DNA from: an uncultured Clostridia bacterium
GTDB lineage: Bacteria; Bacillota; Clostridia; Christensenellales; Borkfalkiaceae
Reading direction: 5' to 3'
Length of the DNA stretch: 64,000 bases
Assembly (NCBI GenBank): GCA_934271245.1
Contig: CAKQQY010000001.1
Location: 1 to 64,000 of the forward strand
The notes beneath the pieces are model-generated. The model was not told the DNA's origin. It did not search any database and saw only the letters and a list, made by a program, of their open reading frames with translations. The position numbers and the translations under genes are program-made. Shown piece by piece: positions 62,004-64,000 of the stretch. Each line of letters begins with the position of its first letter. The first letter of the stretch is position 1.

Positions 62004-62032
62004 AATATATCACTTTTTAGCGTTTATGTAAA
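62004..62032 (-). promoter_or_regulatory. Promoter of the pilus operon
   Basis: On the minus strand: TTTACA (62027-62032), 17-bp spacer ending TGA, TATATT (62004-62009). Extended -10 type. It should drive all nine genes down to the tandem terminators at 55 kb. Confidence 0.75.
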
Positions 62033-62060
62033 TGATTTTTTATTAAAAACCGTCGTAAAC

Positions 62061-62094
62061 AAAAAGGGTTCGATACTTTTTGCGTATCAAACCC
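62061..62094 (-). terminator. Terminator of the unknown gene at 62.2 kb
   Basis: GGGTT-x-GATAC pairs with GTATC-x-AACCC (one mismatch), 7-nt loop, then TTTTTGTTT on the minus strand. It separates this gene from the pilus operon promoter. Confidence 0.8.
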
Positions 62095-62187
62095 GAATAC
62101 GTGCGCGAAAACAAATAAAAAATCTCCACGCCGCTTTATATTTGCCGGAACATAATACTCTCAACCCCGAACGTCGGTTTAAGTTTT

Positions 62188-62802
62188 TTATTCTTCGTTA
62201 AAACAACTTATAATCGCAGTTTTTATGCTTGCCGTATTTTTAACGTTAACGCGCTTCTTTTTGTGTCGCTGCGGATAAACCTTTTGCCCGTTTTCTATTT
62301 CTTCATATTTAAAAGAATAAAAATTCATACTGTGTTGTTTTAAAAACATATAGCAACCGTCGTTTTGTTTTCTGCCCCAAAAAACAAAACCTATCGAATT
62401 GTAATACCCCAGATGATTGCTTTCAACAACGTACCCGAAAGAAGAAAGAGTCGAATCGACGGTATCGATAACTTTTTTATACTCTTCGTACTTTATCTTT
62501 TTCCCGAAAGGTACTTTATCTAAAAACAAAGCCGACACTTCGAAGTAGTTATAAAAATCTTCTGCCGCAAACGATAAAACGCCGTCTTCTAAAATCCAGA
62601 TATACCCGTAGAACGAATGAACGTAACTCGGCTCGCCGAATACGGTTTTCATTTGTTCGAAAATCAGGGTAAACTTTTCCCCGTCACACTCGCAAAAAGT
62701 TATTTTTTTAATTTTTTTGCGAAATATACCATAACGTTTAATTCCAGTAACGTAAGGTAAATTTTCGTTTGCTATTTTATAAACGTCAGACAAAACAGCC
62801 AT
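62188..62802 (-). CDS. Unknown protein, 204 aa
   Basis: Not recognised. It is a soluble protein of mixed alpha and beta character, rich in Y, F and K, with segments such as FGEPSYVHSFYGYIWILEDGV and YYNSIGFVFWGRKQND and a basic C-terminal stretch (QRHKKKRVNV). I start at the ATG at 62800-62802, which follows AGAGAG at a good distance; the frame is open to 62832, but the -10 box ends at the base next to that ATG, so it would have no leader. It stands alone with its own promoter and terminator. Confidence 0.7.
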   Translation of the reverse strand: MAVLSDVYKIANENLPYVTGIKRYGIFRKKIKKITFCECDGEKFTLIFEQMKTVFGEPSYVHSFYGYIWILEDGVLSFAAEDFYNYFEVSALFLDKVPFGKKIKYEEYKKVIDTVDSTLSSFGYVVESNHLGYYNSIGFVFWGRKQNDGCYMFLKQHSMNFYSFKYEEIENGQKVYPQRHKKKRVNVKNTASIKTAIISCFNEE

Positions 62803-62832
62803 ATTCATCTCTCTTTTAAATTGATTTTTCAT

Positions 62833-62861
62833 AGTTTATCATATTTCTATTCATAAATCAA
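62833..62861 (-). promoter_or_regulatory. Promoter of the unknown gene
   Basis: On the minus strand: TTGATT (62856-62861), 17-bp spacer ending TGA, TAAACT (62833-62838). Its position helps decide the start codon of the gene. Confidence 0.65.
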
Positions 62862-62942
62862 CTTAACGGTTAAATCGAAACAATATTTTGTATATAGTAA
62901 GCCGAAAATTCCAAGGGATCCGTCTCGCTTTGTCTTTAAAAG

Positions 62943-62979
62943 AAAAACGAACTCAAGATTTTTTCTTAGGTTCGTTTTA
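62943..62979 (-). terminator. Terminator of tRNA-Leu
   Basis: AAAACGAAC and GTTCGTTTT arms with a further AAGA/TCTT pairing inside; T run on the minus strand. It lies 9 bases past the tRNA 3' end. Confidence 0.85.
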
Positions 62980-62987
62980 TTCTTGTT

Positions 62988-63074
62988 TGGTGCGGGTAGC
63001 AGGAATCGAACCTGTACGCCGTTGCCGGCATAAGAACCTGAATCTTACGCGTCTGCCAGTTCCGCCATACCCGC
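62988..63074 (-). tRNA. tRNA-Leu(CAG)
   Basis: Class II tRNA with long variable arm (GCCG-GCAA-CGGC), acceptor GCGGGTA/TACCCGC, anticodon stem TAAGA/TCTTA with loop TTCAGGT (anticodon CAG), T-loop TTCGATT and encoded CCA (62988-62990). The outer T-stem pair (ACAGG with CCTGC) is an A-C mismatch. The 5' spacer 63075-63185 has small hairpins (GCGGA/TCCGC at 63117-63139, CGCA/TGCG at 63151-63162) but no clear promoter. Confidence 0.95.
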
Positions 63075-63185
63075 ATATATTGCCCTTTGATTTTTACTCG
63101 GCAAGGACGTTCCGAGGCGGAGCGTTTCGCTTAATCCGCGCATATAAAAACGCATTTCTGCGAATTTATCTGTATTAACGAAAAA

Positions 63186-63470
63186 TTACAATTCGTAATC
63201 CACCGCTATGCTGCCCGTTCTGACCGCGTGCATATGTTTTTTTACAACCGAGCAGTGGTATTCGTCATTCTGGTAATCGGTTAACGCCGCTTCGTTTTCA
63301 AGCGTTACCTGTAATATTATATCATAAGACCTTTCGGAATGCAAGAAATCTACTCCAACTTCGATATCTTTTATTTCAGGAACTTTTCCTTTCATAGACA
63401 AAAGTATTTCTTTCGTCTTTTCGACGTCGGTTCCTTCTTTCAATTTAAAGCACACTATATGTTTAATCAT
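63186..63470 (-). CDS. Dabb-domain (stress-responsive A/B barrel) protein
   Basis: A 94-aa protein that matches the Dabb family over its whole length: IKHIVCFKLKEGTD at the start, then KGKVPEIKDIEVGVDFLHSERSYDIILQVTLENEAAL and DYQNDEYHCSVVKKHM. The fold is a dimeric alpha-beta barrel; members are small proteins of mostly unknown function. It starts 5 bp past the tsaD stop and is probably read with it. Confidence 0.9.
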   Translation of the reverse strand: MIKHIVCFKLKEGTDVEKTKEILLSMKGKVPEIKDIEVGVDFLHSERSYDIILQVTLENEAALTDYQNDEYHCSVVKKHMHAVRTGSIAVDYEL

Positions 63471-63475
63471 AATTA

Positions 63476-64000
63476 TTATTTAAGCGGAACGACCGCTTTC
63501 GCGTTTAATGTTAAATCCGCAAAATTTCCTTTTAAGTATTGTAAGTAACCTTCAGCCGCTATCATTGCGCCGTTATCCGTGCAATATCTTTTTTCGGGAA
63601 GAACAAGTTTATTTCCCCGTTTTTCACAGGTTTCTTTCAGTAAATCTCTTAAATATCCGTTTGCGCCGACGCCGCCAGAAACGGCAAGCGTTGTGTAACC
63701 CGTTTTTTCCATAGCCATAACGGCCTTCTCAACGAGAACGTCTATTGCGGAATGCTGAAAACTGTTGGCAACGTCCGCCTTATTTACTTCGTTGTCTTTT
63801 TGCTGTTCGGTATGAACGTAGTTTATTACCGCGGTTTTTAGTCCGCTATAAGAAAAGTCGTATTCGCCGCCGTCGTAATGGGCAAGCATTTTGGGAAGTT
63901 TTACCGTGTTATTTCCCGTTTTAGCGAGCCTTTCGACGTTCGGTCCGCCCGGATAATTCAATCCTAAAACTCTTGCCACTTTATCGAACGCTTCGCCTAC
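63476..64000 (-). CDS. tsaD: TsaD, tRNA threonylcarbamoyladenosine synthesis (partial)
   Basis: C-terminal half of TsaD (Kae1/Qri7 family), which moves the threonylcarbamoyl group onto A37 of ANN-decoding tRNAs with TsaB and TsaE. The frame is open to the window edge, reading VGEAFDKVARVLGLNYPGGP at 64000-63941. Then come YDFSYSGLKTAV, HSAIDVLVEKAV, LAVSGGVGANGYLR and the metal/nucleotide aspartate in YCTDNGAMIA. The N-terminal half with its HxxxH metal site lies outside the window. Confidence 0.95.
   Translation of the reverse strand, partial: VGEAFDKVARVLGLNYPGGPNVERLAKTGNNTVKLPKMLAHYDGGEYDFSYSGLKTAVINYVHTEQQKDNEVNKADVANSFQHSAIDVLVEKAVMAMEKTGYTTLAVSGGVGANGYLRDLLKETCEKRGNKLVLPEKRYCTDNGAMIAAEGYLQYLKGNFADLTLNAKAVVPLK

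Noticed and set aside
63476..63979. Short TsaD starting at an internal GTG (MARVLGL)
   Set aside because: The frame continues to the window edge with conserved TsaD sequence (GEAFDKVARVLGL), so the gene is cut by the window and not truly short.

Overview
The window looks like a chromosomal segment of a monoderm, Clostridia-like Bacillota. Evidence: a dcw (division and cell wall) cluster with a MurE carrying the DNPR motif (meso-diaminopimelate peptidoglycan), FtsQ/DivIB-type and FtsA-like proteins, an ANTAR regulator coupled to glutamine synthetase, a type IV pilus locus without a secretin, lipoproteins with BspA-type leucine-rich repeats as in gut commensals, Shine-Dalgarno sites of the AGGAG type and AT-rich spacers. 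I cannot name the genus. Every protein gene except one (the CDP-alcohol phosphatidyltransferase at 52.1 kb) is on the minus strand, so the segment probably lies on one replichore with the fork running right to left.

Layout, left to right. 0-4 kb: cmk, a pair of 111-bp repeats that fold like a cloverleaf, an HI0933-type flavoprotein, a TVP38-type membrane protein, RNase HI, tRNA-Trp. 4-9.2 kb: a TetR-flavodoxin-DUF998 operon with a clear promoter and palindromic operator, a PAP2-like protein, a lone GH42 beta-galactosidase, tRNA-Val. 9.2-13.7 kb: trmB, an SbcD-like phosphoesterase, an SbcC/YhaN-like ATPase and an HNH protein as one coupled operon, then tRNA-Pro. 13.8-23.4 kb: dcw cluster in the order murE-mraY-murD-ftsW-murA-ftsQ-ftsA-ftsZ; murF, murG and murC are absent. 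23.5-29.4 kb: a two-gene ABC transporter, pyrG, ANTAR regulator and glnA, with an ANTAR-type RNA hairpin in the glnA leader.

29.6-51.9 kb is the most unusual part: six genes for envelope proteins. Three are very large predicted lipoproteins (1646, 929 and 2669 aa) and three are membrane proteins (a BatA-like and a second von Willebrand A protein, and a DUF4175-like protein). InlB-type B-repeats occur in all three lipoproteins and, in divergent form, in the DUF4175-like protein, which ties the locus together as a possible surface system.

52-64 kb: pgsA-like gene (+), feoA-feoB with a cysteine-rich tail plus a small overlapping gene, a compact type IV pilus locus (three pilin-like proteins, PilM-like protein, prepilin peptidase, PilC, PilB, small zinc-ribbon protein, main pilin), an unknown gene, tRNA-Leu, a Dabb-domain gene, and the 3' end of tsaD, which runs off the window.

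No CRISPR array, transposase, integrase, phage gene or rRNA was seen. Positions of motifs were read by eye; promoter and RNA-structure calls were not computed.
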